Below, piece by piece: positions 25,501 through 37,329 of a DNA stretch of 64,000 bases. This stretch comes from Thinopyrum elongatum (taxonomy: Eukaryota > Streptophyta > Magnoliopsida > Poales > Poaceae). The stretch lies in NCBI GenBank assembly GCA_011799875.1, contig CM022301.1, positions 13,535,570 through 13,599,569 of the forward strand, in the 5' to 3' direction. The number at the start of each line of letters is the position of its first letter. Position 1 is the stretch's first letter. The translations under genes were made by a program, and so were the position numbers. A model generated the notes under the pieces. That model searched no databases, was not told the origin of the DNA, and worked only from the letters and a program-made list of their open reading frames with translations.

Positions 25501-26866
25501 ATGAATAACCTTCTTGCAAGATACCTTATGCAAAAGGGCTAGAGTGTGAAACTCTAAAATGAATTATGAAAGTAAATACATAGGTAATACACCGATGGAA
25601 GGTATAGAAACATTTACTATGTTCCCTGTGTGTATCTTAACCTCATTCCTGGCTAGTCTTTTAGGCCATAGTTCTTGTATCGAATTGCAAGAGAATGCAA
25701 TCGCACGGGTTTTTCTATGATTAAACCACAATACCCAAGAATTAGTGATTAACATGTTTAACCATAACTCCCAAGAACTATATCTTTGACCATCCTTCCA
25801 TACATCAATAACTTGTATGACATTCATACATGACCTGGATATTCCAGTCTTCTCTCTTATTGCCTTTATACTTCTAATAGTTTAACTTTCAGTATTTCTC
25901 CTACTCTCAGAAGAAGCACTCAACTTAAGAGTGGCATTAGCCCCGGACTTCCTAGGCATGAAAGTTTCAATAACAACCTTCGGACACTTCCTTTCTCTTT
26001 AAGTTGTTGTTTTATTCACCTTTCATCATATGACAGCCGTTCTCCTAGATTCCTCTCTTATCAGTCTAATGCATAGTAAACACCTTTACTAATAGTTTGC
26101 AAACAGACATTGCTTTGGATATCTCATATCTTTTAGCTTTTGTTTGTCTCTGAAAATGATTTTCAGATTCCATGAATATCACATAACTATCCAAACTTTC
26201 GAAGTTCGGGTCTCATGGAAGCAAACATATTGCACTTGACTGAAACGGAATTCTAGCTTTTGGATCGAAGGACGAGAGTCACATGATCCATAGCATAAGC
26301 GAGAGAATACCAAAAGTATGCGATAGGACAAAGTCCTTCTCGGCACTCTTGAGGACAATCCTCACATTACGTTACCAACCGTAAAGTTTTAACCAGATAT
26401 TTAACAGCTACTCAATTTTAATAGGGAAGGTGGAAACGCGAGCCATTATTCTACAACTATTATGCAAATCACACTTAGACAGTGTTCAAAATTAATTGCA
26501 CTGAGAATTTAAACAAGTTAATTCTACAGTGCGCTCCCACTCAAATCAATATCTCTCATAATTGATTGTGAGTGATACAAGATCTGCATTTCCAGTCAAC
26601 GCTATTGAACGAGATGAACACTGATGGCAGGAACTTCAATCGGTAGGCAAACTTGCCGATCACATCTCTATGTGACTCTTGTTCATCTTTCGATGGGCGT
26701 GTTCCGAGCTCAGGGAGATCCTTCCAGAACGTCAAGACAACCAAGTGATCTCGCTGCGAGGTCTCAACTCACCCGCCTCACACATCCCTAATCGTTACCA
26801 CCCAGGGAGATCATGTGATACCCCGAAAAGTTAGGTGTCGTGACGGTGCTACACTTGGGAGAACAC
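22526..26866 (-). pseudogene. Decayed internal region of Copia B
   Basis: The 4.3 kb is co-linear with 2262-6598 of element A and appears about 90 percent identical where I compared it (around 22800-23100). The reverse-transcriptase box is destroyed in the same way as in A (TGTGCTTGAC on the - strand near 23528-23537). An RNase H-like relic (KQVTVANSITEAKYVAAF) sits near 22880-22935. No usable gag-pol frame remains. Confidence 0.78.
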
Positions 26867-28861
26867 GCACCAGCCCAGGACCACTATGGAGACTGCATAC
26901 AAGGTTTGATCATTTTCGTTACCGACTGGTAGCGCAGCGGAAGTAGAGTCGATGACGATCGGCGGTGCAGATCCTCGCAGCTAGGATTTACAACCTCCCA
27001 ACCGCGAGGATGTATACGCTCATCCGCCACTCGGACAGCCCTCCGGGAGGCGGAAGACAGTCCCCCGGACAGTGTCACGGACAGCCCTTCGGGAGGACCT
27101 TCAAAACTCGGACGGTCACTCGGACAGCCCTTCGGGAGGACTCACAGAACTCGGACCGTCACTTGGACAGCCCTTCGGGAGGCACTCTCGAACAGCCCCT
27201 GGGGAACTAAGATCGAAACTACGACCTCTCTACAGAGTTGCACACATACGGTGTCATCTATCCGGCAGGGCTTCGCCGTCCAGAACTAGTTCCCACCGGA
27301 ACCCAGAGAACCTTTCGGCTCTACGAAACTATTTCGCTGGGAGGGAGAGAGAAGCCAGATCATTGCAATGGCACTTGTATGTGAGAAGGGATGAGTTTGG
27401 GCAGCCCCCTCCAGCTCTATTTATAGGAGAAGGAGGGGTGGAGGGGCTGAAAATTTCAGCCACATCCATCCATGTCATCTCCAAGATATTTTGGAGCAAA
27501 AGCCCAAAAAGGTGGCTTTCCAAAAAGTAATCCAAAAAGCACTTTCACTATTCACGATGACATTTTTCAGCGGCCGTTCGAACTGAAAATATTTATGTGG
27601 GCTTAGAACATTTCCAGTACCCACTAAAATAATTTTCAACGCGTTCCAGAACAATTCCGGTTTAGTGATTTTCATCTGCGAAAAGCATTTCAAGTGGTTC
27701 CGGCAGCTCCGGAACATTTCCGTTTTTTCTTCTAGAAAATTCCAAGAAGTTTCCAGAAAGATTCTCGCACCCTCCAAGAATTATCAGGCATGTGCCAAAA
27801 CCAATTTGACTTAATGGTATCCCCTGAAACAACTTTTCAATTTTACCGGAACTCATCCGGTGACCTCTCTCTTCGGAACTTTTCCGCTGTCTCCGAAAAC
27901 TTTTTCCAGAAACTCTCTCAGACTTCCTGTCTAGTATTCAGCAGATAGATGACCCTTAAGTGTGTGACCCTATAGGTTCAGTGAAGTATAGACATGACCT
28001 GGAACCCCTTCCGATCAATGATCAACATCGGAGCCGTGGACACCCATATTGACCCCTATACCCACACGAATGAATATTCGAGTGAACCCCCAGTTGCCGT
28101 GTGCTATTCCTGTTGCTTCGCGATATGTTACAAATACCCGAGGTGACACATGTTGTCATCCCTGTGGATCAACTCCTTGTCCACTATGCCAGTTACCTCG
28201 TTACCGGTATTGTTCTTTTTTCTCGTTACAGTGTTCCGGCATCCCTGTGATCAAATCACCCTGTGTCTGGCTAGACGATGATGGATACCATAACACCGAG
28301 AGGGCCCATAGATATCTCTCCATCGTTGGAGGATCAAATCCCAATCTTGAGCTATCAAGTTACTTGACAAACTTTTCCATGAACCCGTAAGCCGCCGTAA
28401 TGGCCACCCATTTACGGATAACGTTTAACAAACCCCAACTTTCATGAAGCAAGCATGAAGAAACTCGATACTCTCATGGTCTAAGGAATCATGCAAACGT
28501 TAACCATCTCTGTGCTATAAACCATTAACTTATGATGAATGTATCTCATAGCATAAAATCAATTCGGGTCGATTCAACACAAATGTTCTTCTAACAATTG
28601 TGCCCTCAAAATTGCCGGCATAGTCATGCCCATGATCAGGAAAACAGGATCATCATGCAATACTTGAGCAAGTCATAGAGGCTTGACTAGGAATACATTT
28701 TACCGTTTATTATCCCACACGTCCACATGAGTTTCCCTCCAAGCCTCGTTTTATTTGCAGACTCGAGAATCATTGCAGTTATAGCATGGAACATAAACCT
28801 AATTATGAATAGGGAGATAATCAATAACATTTATTATTGCCTCTAGGGCATATCTCCTACA
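26867..28861 (-). repeat. 5' LTR of Copia B, truncated at its 3' end
   Basis: The LTR aligns with 20528-22525, but its U5 end is missing. The sequence jumps from the LTR (CTGGGCTGGTGCGT on the - strand) to internal sequence (GTTCTCCCAAG). A GT is shared at the junction, suggesting a microhomology-mediated deletion. The TATA box CTATTTATA is at 27417-27425 on the + strand. Confidence 0.9.
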
Positions 28862-29629
28862 ATAACCGGGTTATTCGGCTCCTCCTCTGGCGGTAGGCTG
28901 AAATTTGTCATCAGCGAGGTCCAAAGATCATCTTTCTGTCTATCCTGGACATAAGAAACTTCTGGGTCGTCCTTATTCTTATTCCATTGCACGATGCTGA
29001 TCGGGACGCTGTCCCTAACAACAACTCTGCACTGATGTACAAATGTGTCCTTGGTCCGCTTGGGAGCAATCGGTTGGCCATCTTTCGCCACTTCTGTGAT
29101 CGTGAACCTTTCATCCTGGCGCAACCTTTTCTTCGGGCCTCGTCTCCTTACGGAAGTTTGGCTCGATCCGGAGGGCTAAAAGAAGAAAGAAGCGTTAATA
29201 TATATATGTACATACCAAAAAAATTAATGCATCAAGTCAGCACAGGCTTAATTAATATATATATATATATATCGCCGGACTTTGCAACAGTTAAGCCTCC
29301 CTCCTCCGTTCGGTCACCGGAGCCGTCATCATGATCTCCTTCCTCCACCATTCGGTCACCAGAGCTGTCATGATCTCCTTCCTCCTCCATTGTTGGATCA
29401 CCAAAGCCGTCATCCTCTCCTTCCTGACCATCGGTGTCGTTGAGAAACGACAAGGGATCACCTCAGGCAAGGATTATATCCCCCAACAACTGTTCTTGTT
29501 CTAAGTCTCTTTCCATAGTTTCTGCAAATATTACAACATGGCAATATACAAACATGAGAGATGGATTAGTGGAAAACATAGGCCTAGCTAATCACAACAA
29601 GGAATCATATGCATATATGAGCAATGGAT

Positions 29630-30140
29630 TAGTTGCGGACCGCCTCTCTCATGCATGTCCGACGTCCCCCCTCATGTCGAAGTTATCGGGGTTCTACTTT
29701 CAGGAGAGGACACTTTGCAAAAAGTAATCACTATGCAGGAGATCAAACTATCCATTCTACCCCATTGACCTATGTCGGCCACCTACCGAATAAATAAAGT
29801 CCCTTCGGTTCACTGAGGTAAGACCGGTGAATTAGACGCCAATATATAGTATTATACATAACAATTACGGGTAGGGTGGGAGGGGGTAGATCGACAATGA
29901 TGTTGCTCTTTCTTCTAGGGTTTCGGTGGCCTCGATAGTTGGTCGGGCGAGCGGACCGCCTGTCTCTCATGCATGTCCGACGTCCCCCCTCATGTCGAAG
30001 TTATCGGGGAGGGGGTAGATCGACAACGACGCTCTTTCTTCTAGGGTTTGGGTGGCCTCGATAGTTGGTCGGGCGAGCGGACCGCCTCTCTCACATGCAT
30101 GTCCGACGTCCCCCCTCATGTCGAATTTATCGGGGAGGGG
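29630..30140. repeat. ~126-bp tandem repeat in C2 spacer
   Basis: A unit containing CATGCATGTCCGACGTCCCC, ATGTCGAAGTTATCGGGG and TTGGTCGGGCGAGCGGACC occurs in two nearly full copies (about 29880-30008 and 30008-30135), plus a partial copy at 29638-29692. It lies upstream of the TnpA-like start (on the - strand) and may be part of its promoter region. Function unknown. Confidence 0.8.
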
Positions 30141-30297
30141 GTAAATTTTAACTTAGTGAGTCCTTTAATTAACTCATTTTGAATATATGAACATTTTAAC
30201 TTAGTAACTTAGTAACTTGGTAAATTTTATCTAATTTCTATGAACAAAAAAATATTCTATGAACAAAAAAAACAAATGGGAATATGTTCACATGAGC

Positions 30298-30475
30298 TAA
30301 AGATCGGCGGGCTCGGCGTCGAGGCAGGGAGCGGCGGCCAGCGGCGGGGGCTCGGCGTCGGGGCAGGGAGCGGCGGCCGGCGTCAGGGGCTCGACGTTGG
30401 GGCAGGGAGCGGCGGCCGGCGTCGGGAGCTTGGCGTCGCGGCAGGGACGGCAGCGGCGGCGACGAGGAGCTACAA
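30298..30475. repeat. GC-rich minisatellite in C2 spacer
   Basis: About five imperfect copies of a unit near 30 bases containing GGGCAGGGAGCGGCGGC are present. They create meaningless open frames on both strands. Confidence 0.8.
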
Positions 30476-30579
30476 AAAAAATTGACCAAGTATTCATACA
30501 TCACAATGAACATCAAAATGAACTCTAAATAAATTCTAAAGACAAAAAATTGACCAAGTTACTACAGAAAAATCGTCAT

Positions 30580-31050
30580 CATCTATCATCACAATCAAAT
30601 AAAGAACTCTATATATCATCATCATCTAAAAATCATCATCATCATATCATCTACAAAAAAATTCTAAAGAAAAAATAATCTATATATCACCAAAATGAAA
30701 ATAATCTATATATCACCATAATGAAAATCATCTATATATCATCATCATCATATCATCTATATATACTACAAAAAAAATTATCTAACAAAATTACAACAGA
30801 AAAATTAATTGTTTCCAACAGAGCATCATATATATATCATCATATCATCTATATATATATATATATCATCATATCATCAAATTATCTAACATAATGAAAA
30901 TCATCTATATATCATCTTCATCATATCATCTATATATACTACAGAAAAACATCATCATATCATCTATATATCATCATCATCATATATATCATCTATATAT
31001 CATCATCATAATATCATATCATCATCAAAGAACTATATGTATCATCATAT
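30580..31050. repeat. ATCATCATATCTATAT low-complexity tract
   Basis: Long runs of mixed ATC and AT microsatellite words (ATCATCATCATATCATCTATATAT and variants) fill this stretch. There is no coding signal. Confidence 0.9.
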
Positions 31051-31450
31051 AATGAGCAGGGGCGGCGAGCTCACTGGGGGCGGCGACGAGGAGGCAGGGC
31101 ACAGCGACGGCGGCGACGTCGGGGCAGGGGCGCGCGGCGACGGAGAAGAGGCAGGGGCGCGGCGACGGCGACGAGGAGGCAGGGCACGGCGAGGTGAGCG
31201 GGGGGCCAGGGAGCAGCGACCAGCGTTGGGGCAGGGACGCGCGGCGACGGCGACGTCAGGGCAGGGGCGCGCGGCGACGGCGATGAGGCAGGGGCACGGC
31301 GATGGCGACGAGAAGGCAGGGCGCGGCAATGGGAGGGGTGACGGCGTCGGGGCAAGGAGCAACGGCCGGCATCGGGGCAGGGACGGCGACGGCGACCATG
31401 AGCGGGTGGAGCAGCCTGGCGGCGTCGGGGCGCAGGGGGAGAATGTGAGA
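31050..31450. repeat. GC-rich GGCGACGGCGACG tract
   Basis: Repeated GGGCAGGGGCGCGCGGCGACGG-like words dominate. Open frames of 94-188 codons on both strands reflect the lack of A/T-rich stops, not genes. Confidence 0.8.
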
Positions 31451-31479
31451 AATTGGGGAAAAATCCTAAGTGTTGGCTT

Positions 31480-31990
31480 ATATAGCCACACCTTTAGTCC
31501 CGGTTTGTAGCACGAACCGGAACCAATGCCCACCTTTCGTCCCGGTTCAAGCCACCAACCGGGACCAAAGGTCAGTTTTTGCCAGGCGAAAGGGCGGGAA
31601 GCACAGCCCATTGGTCCCGGTCAGTGGCTTGAACCGGGACGAATGGTGGGCATTGGTCCCGGTTGGTGCCACCAACCGGGACGAAAGGGTGGCATTGGTC
31701 CCGGTTGTTGCCACCAACCGGGACGAAAGGGCTGCGGCTGGCACGGCATCGGGCGGGTGGATGTTTAGTCCCACCTCTCTAGCTGAGAGGCGTCGAGAGT
31801 GGTTTATAAGCGCGGCTGCGCCAACCGTTTCGAGCTCCTCTCTTATGCAGGCCTACGGGCCTAAACGCACTCTCTGCCTATGGGCCTACTGGGCCTGCTG
31901 TGGGCCTGCATCCTGGCCCAACTAGCGGGTTGGGTTTCTAGTCGTATGCAGGCCGTGGTGGCCCAGTAGGCGGCATTTTTTTAATTTTTT
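31480..31990. repeat. Internal CACTA-type subterminal repeats in C2
   Basis: CTTTAGTCCCGGTT...AACCGG and ATTGGTCCCGGTTGG...CCAACCGGGAC units recur here, far from either end of C2. They are followed by GTTTAGTCCCACCTC and GGCCTACTGGGCCTGC. The array could be TnpA-binding sites at an internal promoter, or the fossil end of another CACTA element now inside C2. Confidence 0.75.
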
Positions 31991-32637
31991 TCCAGTATTT
32001 TTGTTTTGTTTTTTGCTTTATTTATTTTCTTTTGTTTCTACTTACAGCTAAATACTTAGAGTTTTTGAGTGATTCTTTTTGCTTTAGGTCACAAAAATTA
32101 TAAACTTTCTGTTAGTGCCATTAGTTTTCAAATTTGAATAGTTTAAATTTGAATTATTTGAAATTGGTGTGAATCACTAGTTTGTGAATAACTTTACTTT
32201 AAAAATAGATTTTTTAGTGATTCTTTTTCCTGCTACTTAATATTAGTGTGTTTTATCATTATATTTAATTTCGTAATTTTTAAGTTACTTTAAATGGGTG
32301 CTTTAGTCAAAAACAGATTTTGTTATTTTAGTTTTCTATTAAAGTTTCTAACAAAAAATACTTTATGAAAATTCTTTTTGCTATTAATGTTTTGAACAAA
32401 AAATACTTTGATAATTTTAGTTGCTTAAATTTTATATAATTTTAGTTTCAAAAATACTAGAGGTTTATAAAAGCTTTTTAGTTGATTCTTTTTGCTGTTG
32501 AAGAATATTATAGTTTTGTTTTAGTTGATCATGACAAAAAAATTAATTGATTCCTTTTAGTTCATTCTTTTTGCTATTAGAGTTTTATAAAAGCTTTTTA
32601 GTTCATTTTTTTTGCTATTAGTTCATTCTTTGAGCTA
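31990..32637. repeat. T-rich degenerate repeats (TTTAGTTGATTCTTTTTGCT)
   Basis: Loosely repeated TTTTTAGTTGATTCTTTTTGCTATTAG-like words, in pieces shorter than 60 bases, fill the stretch. No gene is visible. Confidence 0.7.
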
Positions 32638-33750
32638 AATGACCCTGAAATTGAAAATCACTACAAATGAACTCTGAACAGGTTGAAACTTGGCATGGTA
32701 TCATCATTTCACCCACATAGCATGTGCCAGAAAGTTGAGAGTGTTACGGCAAAAACTGGATGCACTTCATGTACAAATTGGACAATCTCTTTCGAAGTAT
32801 CAGGGTTTCGGATGAAAACTCATGTGTTACGAAGGCATTTCATATTAGGGTTTTTATCATTTATGCCACTGGTTGTATTTCACTACTCAGTTTTGCCATT
32901 AGAAATTGCTACTGCTCAAAAATGCCATCATTTCGTGAGATGCTTGCTCAAAAATGCCATTAGATATCTCAAAAATGTCATCGTTCCATTAGATGTTTGC
33001 TCAGAAATGCCATTAGACATCGTTATTTTCATGTCAAACTCGTTGACCATGTTATATGATAAAAATACCCCTATACCCACATGTCAGCTCTATCTATCTC
33101 AAAATGATCAGTGTGGACCCCACTTGTCAGGAGTAAGCAAGCGGATAATTTTAGAGAAAAAAAGAACACTATTGGGATCAAGTGGGATCCACACTTTATT
33201 ATAGTGAGATAGAGGGAGAGCTGACATCTTGTTCTATAGGTATTTTGGTCATTATGACATGGCAAACGGGATTTGAGCTAACAATAATGGTGTCCAGTGG
33301 CATTTTTTAGCATGCGCCTAATGAAGCGATGGCATTTTTGAGCAGTTGAAATTCCTAGTGGCAAAACTGAGTAGTGAAATACAACCAGTGGCATAAATGA
33401 TAAAAACCCTTCATATTTTTTAAACTTATGTGAACTCCAGACTTTTTGTGCGTTCAATATGCACCATTCAAAGCCACATCATCAATTTTCAACCCTTTAT
33501 GACTTCATTTGCTATTTTTCATGCATTTAATCTTTTCTTTGAGCTAAAATTGAAAAGCAGTACAAATGAACTCTGAAAAGGTTGAAAGTTGGCATGGTAT
33601 CATCATTTCATCCACATAGCATGTGCTAAAAAGTTGAGAGGGTTACGGCAAAAACTGGATGCACTTCGTATACAAAATGAACAATCTCTTTCGAAGTATC
33701 AGGGTTTTAGACGAAAACTCATATGTTACAAAGGCATTTCATTTCTTCAC
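32638..33750. repeat. ~330-bp tandem repeat in C2, first copy split by a MITE
   Basis: The stretch beginning near AATGACCCTGAAATTGAAAA at 32638 recurs near 33538 (TTGAAAAGCAGTACAAATGAAC...GTATCAGGGTTT). Subtracting the MITE inserted at 32848 gives a unit of about 330 bases. C1 has a piece of the same unit at 10370-10437. Confidence 0.75.
32848..33409. mobile_element. Foldback MITE with ~60-bp inverted termini
   Basis: GGGTTTTTATCATTTATGCC at 32848 is mirrored by the reverse complement ending at 33409. The two halves can pair along most of their length, including ATGTCAGCTCT and GTGTGGAYCCCACTTG stretches. TTCATATT flanks both sides (32840-32847 and 33410-33417, allowing one position of ambiguity), an 8-9 bp duplication as in Mutator-like or hAT elements. 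No coding sequence. Confidence 0.85.
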
Positions 33751-33812
33751 ATGTAACTGCAGTGATATTCTAGATCAAAGGCATCATATGAATAGTTGTG
33801 GAGAGAAAGTCT

Positions 33813-36800
33813 TCACTTTTTCTTCGCGTGTGTCCCTTGCTTATTGCGCCGTAACCATGGATAATCTTCATCATTTAACAGGGTGCTTGGGTCAGCCTTG
33901 ACTTTGAAGGGAGGAATTTCATGAAGCTTTTCATAATCTTCAGACATGTCTGTCTTGCCCTCTACTCCCACGATGTCTCTTTTCCCTGAAAGAACTATGT
34001 GGCGCTTTGGCTTATCGTATGATGAATTCGCTTCCTTATCTTTTCTTTTTTTCGGTTTGGTAGACATGTCCTTCACATAGAAAACCTGCGCCACATCATT
34101 GGCTAGGATGAATGGTTCATCTGTGTACCCAAGATTGTTCAGATCCACTGTTGTCATTCCGTACTGCGGGTCTACCTGTACCCCGCCTCCTGACAGATTG
34201 ACCCATTTGCACCGAAACAAAGGGACCTTAAATCATGTCCATAGTCAAGTTCCCATATGTACACTATGTAACCATAATATGTCTCCTTTCCCCTGTTGGT
34301 TGCTGCATCAAAGCGGACACCACAGTTTTGGTTGGTGCTCTTTTGATCTTGGGCGATCGTGTAAAATGTTTTCTCATTTATCTCGTACCCTTTGTAAGTC
34401 AATACAGTCGAAGATGGTCCCCTGGCCAACGAGTACAGCTCATCTGCAACAGTGTTGTCACCCATGAGATGTGTTTGCAACCAACTGCCGAAAGTCCTGA
34501 TGTGTTCACATGTAATCCAGTCGTCACACTGCTCCGGGTGTTTGGAGCGCAGAATATTCTTATGTTCATTGACATACGGGGTCACCAAGGTAGAATTCTG
34601 TAGAACTGTGTAGTGTGCTTGAGACCAAGAATGCCCGTCCCTACATATTATTGAGTCTGCTCCTAGCGTGCCTTTTCCAGTCAGTCTCCCCTCATACCGC
34701 GATTGAGGGAGACCAATCTTCCTATGGTCAGGAATGAAGTCAACCCAAAACCCAATGACCTCCTCTGTTTGATGGCCCGTGGAGATGCTTCCTTCTGGCC
34801 TAGCACGGTTACGAACATATTTCTTTAAGACTCCCATGAACCTCTCAAAGGGGAACATATTGTGTAGAAATACAGGGCCCATAATGGCAATCTCGTCGAC
34901 TAGATGAACTAGGACGTGCGTCATGATATTGAAGAAGGATGGTGGGAACACCAGCTCGAAACTGACAAGACATTGCACCAAATCACTCCTTAACCTTGGT
35001 AGGATTTCTGGATCGATTACCTTCTGAGAGATTGCACTGAGGAATGCACATATAGCATCACAATGGCTAATCGAACATTTTCTGGTAGAAGCCCTCTCAA
35101 TGCAACCGGAAGCAGATGCGTCATAATCACGTGGCAGTCATGAGACTTTAGATTCTGGAACTTTTTCTCTGCCATATTTATTATTCCCGTTATATTCGAC
35201 GAGAAGCCAGACGGGACCTTCATACTGAGCAGGCATTCAAAGAAAATTTCCTTCTCCTCTTTGGTAAGAGCGTAGCTGGCAGGACCTTCATACTGCTTTG
35301 GATGCATGCCGTATTTTTCGTGCACACGTTGCTAGTCCTCCCGTGCCTCCGGTGTATCTTTTGTCTTCCCATACACGCCCAAGAAGCCTAGCAGATTCAC
35401 GCAAAGATTCTTCATCACGTGCATCACGTCGATTGCAGAGCGGACCTCTAGGTCTTTCCAATAGGGTAGGTCCCAAAATATAGATTTCTTCTTCCACATG
35501 GGTGCGCGTCCCTCAGTGTCATTCGGAACAGATAGTCCACCAGACCCTTTCCAAAGATTACGTGTAAATCATTGACCAAATCAAGTATGTGATCACCAGT
35601 ACGGACGGCGGGCTTCTTTCGGTGATCTGCCTCACCTTTGAAATACTTGCCTTTCTTTCGACATTGATGGTTGGTCGGAAGAAATCAACGATGTCCCAGG
35701 TACACTTTCTAACTGCATTTGTCCAAATATATACTTTCGGTGTCATCTAAACAGTGCGTGCATGCGTGGTATCCCTTGTTTGTCTGTCCTGAAAGGTTAC
35801 TAAGAGCAGGCCAATCATTGATGGTTACAAACAGCAACGCACGTAGGTCAAATTCCTCCTGGTCGTGCTCATCCCACACACGTACACCTTTTCCATTCCA
35901 CAGCTGTAAAAGTTCTTCAACTAATGGCCTGATGTACACATCAATGTCGTTGCCGGGTTTCTTAGGGCCTTGGATGAGCACTGGCATCATAATGAACTTC
36001 CGCTTCATGCACAACCAAGGAGGAAGGTTATAAATATATAGAGTCACGGGCCAGGTGCTATGATTGCTGCTCTGCTCCCCAAAAGGATTAATGCCATCCA
36101 CGCTTAAACCAAACCATATGTTCCTTGCATCACCTGCAAAGTCCCCCCACGTTCTCTCGATTTTTCTCCACTGCGACCCGTCAGCGGGTGCTCTCAACTT
36201 CCCGTCTTTCTTACGGTCCTCTTTGTGCCATCACATCAACTTGGCATGCTCTTTGTTTCTGAACAGACGTTTCAACTGTGGTATTATAGGAGCATACCAC
36301 ATCACCTTGGCAGGAACCCTCTTCCTGGGGCGCTCGCCCTCAACATCACCAGGGTCATCTCATCTGATCTTATACCGCAATGCAACGCATACCGGACATG
36401 CGTTCAAATCCTCGTACGCACCGCGGTAAAGGATGCAGTCATTAGGGCATGCATGTATCTTCTGCACCTCCAATCCTAGAGGGCATAGAACCTTCTTTGC
36501 TTCGTACATACTTTCAGGCAATTCGTTATCCTTTGGAAGCTTCTTTTTCAATATTTTCAGTAGCTTCTCAAATCCGTTGTCAGATACACCATTGTCTGCC
36601 TTCCATTGCAGCAATTTTAGTGTGGTACCGAGCTTTGTGTTGTCATCTTCGCAATTTGGGTACAACCCTTATTTGTGATCCTCTAACATGCGATCGAACT
36701 TCAACTTCTCCCTTTCACTTTGGCATTGTCTCTTTGCATCAACAATGACCCGGCGAAGATCATCATCGGGAACATCGTCTGGTTCCTCTTGATCTTCAGC

Positions 36801-37111
36801 TTCCCCCGTTGCAGCATCATCGTATTCAGGGGGCGGATAGTTGTCATCATCCTCTTCTTCTTCGTTGTCTTCCATCATAACCCCTCTTTCTCTGTGCTTG
36901 GTCCAAACATTATAATGTGGCATTAAACCCTTCTCAAGCAGGTGGATGTGAAGGGTTTTCGAGTCAGAGTAAGACTTCGTATTCCCACAGATAGGGCATG
37001 GACAACACATAAAACCATTCTCTTGTTTGCCTCAGCCACTTTGAGAAAATTATGCTCGCCCTTAATGTACTCGGAGGTGCGTCTGTCACCGTACATCCAT
37101 TGCCGGTTCAT
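33813..37111 (-). pseudogene. Tnp2-family CACTA transposase relic (TnpD-like)
   Basis: This is the catalytic transposase of C2. Reading on the - strand from about 37111, it shows the MYGDRRTSEYIKG start, a Cys-rich zinc motif (CCPCPICGN, about 37005), an acidic stretch, CPNDCILYRG, then the Tnp2 core (WFGLSVDGINPFG, VTINDWPALSNLSGQ, HACTHCLDDT), and a C-terminal part (SKHPEQCDDWITCEHI, LYSLARGPSS) ending in a lysine tail at 33813. Damage includes a frameshift near 37010, stops near 36668, 36360 and 36228, and further frame changes near 35710 and 35340-35500. Tnp2 proteins cut and join CACTA ends; this copy cannot make a whole protein. Confidence 0.9.
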
Positions 37112-37329
37112 CTGCGTGCATTATATGTAATTAAGTGTGTCAAAAACCATTACAGAACATCATGAATAGAGAAGTGACCAAATTAATAGAAGTTCATCAT
37201 CACATTAAAACCAAAGTATAGTAGTGATCAAATGTTATTATTGAAAAAATAAATACATAAAGTTCATACATAGTTCTCATTGAACAACATATAGCTCTCT
37301 AGAGCATCTAATTAAAACATACATTGAAA

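Larger units (their letters stand above)
20487..28861 (-). mobile_element. Copia element B, nested in C2
   Basis: The element has two LTRs in the same orientation and a perfect 5-bp duplication, ATAAC, at 20482-20486 and 28862-28866. It belongs to the same family as A. Its 5' LTR lacks the last 40 or so bases, and the primer-binding site and about 960 bases of leader are also gone. It interrupts the TnpA-like reading frame of C2 two codons before an in-frame stop. Confidence 0.95.
17354..29516 (-). pseudogene. TnpA-like/ULP1-like gene of C2, split by Copia B
   Basis: The gene starts at ATG 29516 (MERDLEQEQLL) and ends at the stop at 17354-17356. The N-terminal part (29516 to 28862) is acidic, then basic. 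Copia B (20487-28861) interrupts it. The next long block (20486-19100) has the En/Spm-type accessory region (DHWPAFVAYMKSEK, NPEHPGRIRGT), then a proline-rich linker (about 19380-19190). Exons from 18810 down form a C48 ULP1-type domain: FHFILLEIKLD...VLD (His and Asp) and NLCGYYVCEF with the catalytic Cys near 17655. Defects seen are TGA at 29463-29465, TGA just after the B insertion site, and a 1-base frameshift near 19660. A 57-bp in-frame duplication repeats the His strand (17992-18105). TnpA proteins bind subterminal repeats; the ULP1 part may cut SUMO-like tags, by homology only. Confidence 0.82.

Noticed and set aside
31037..31611. Open frames of 157-188 codons in GC-rich sequence.
   Set aside because: They are made by GGCGACGG-type repeats in the C2 spacer and cross into subterminal repeats.
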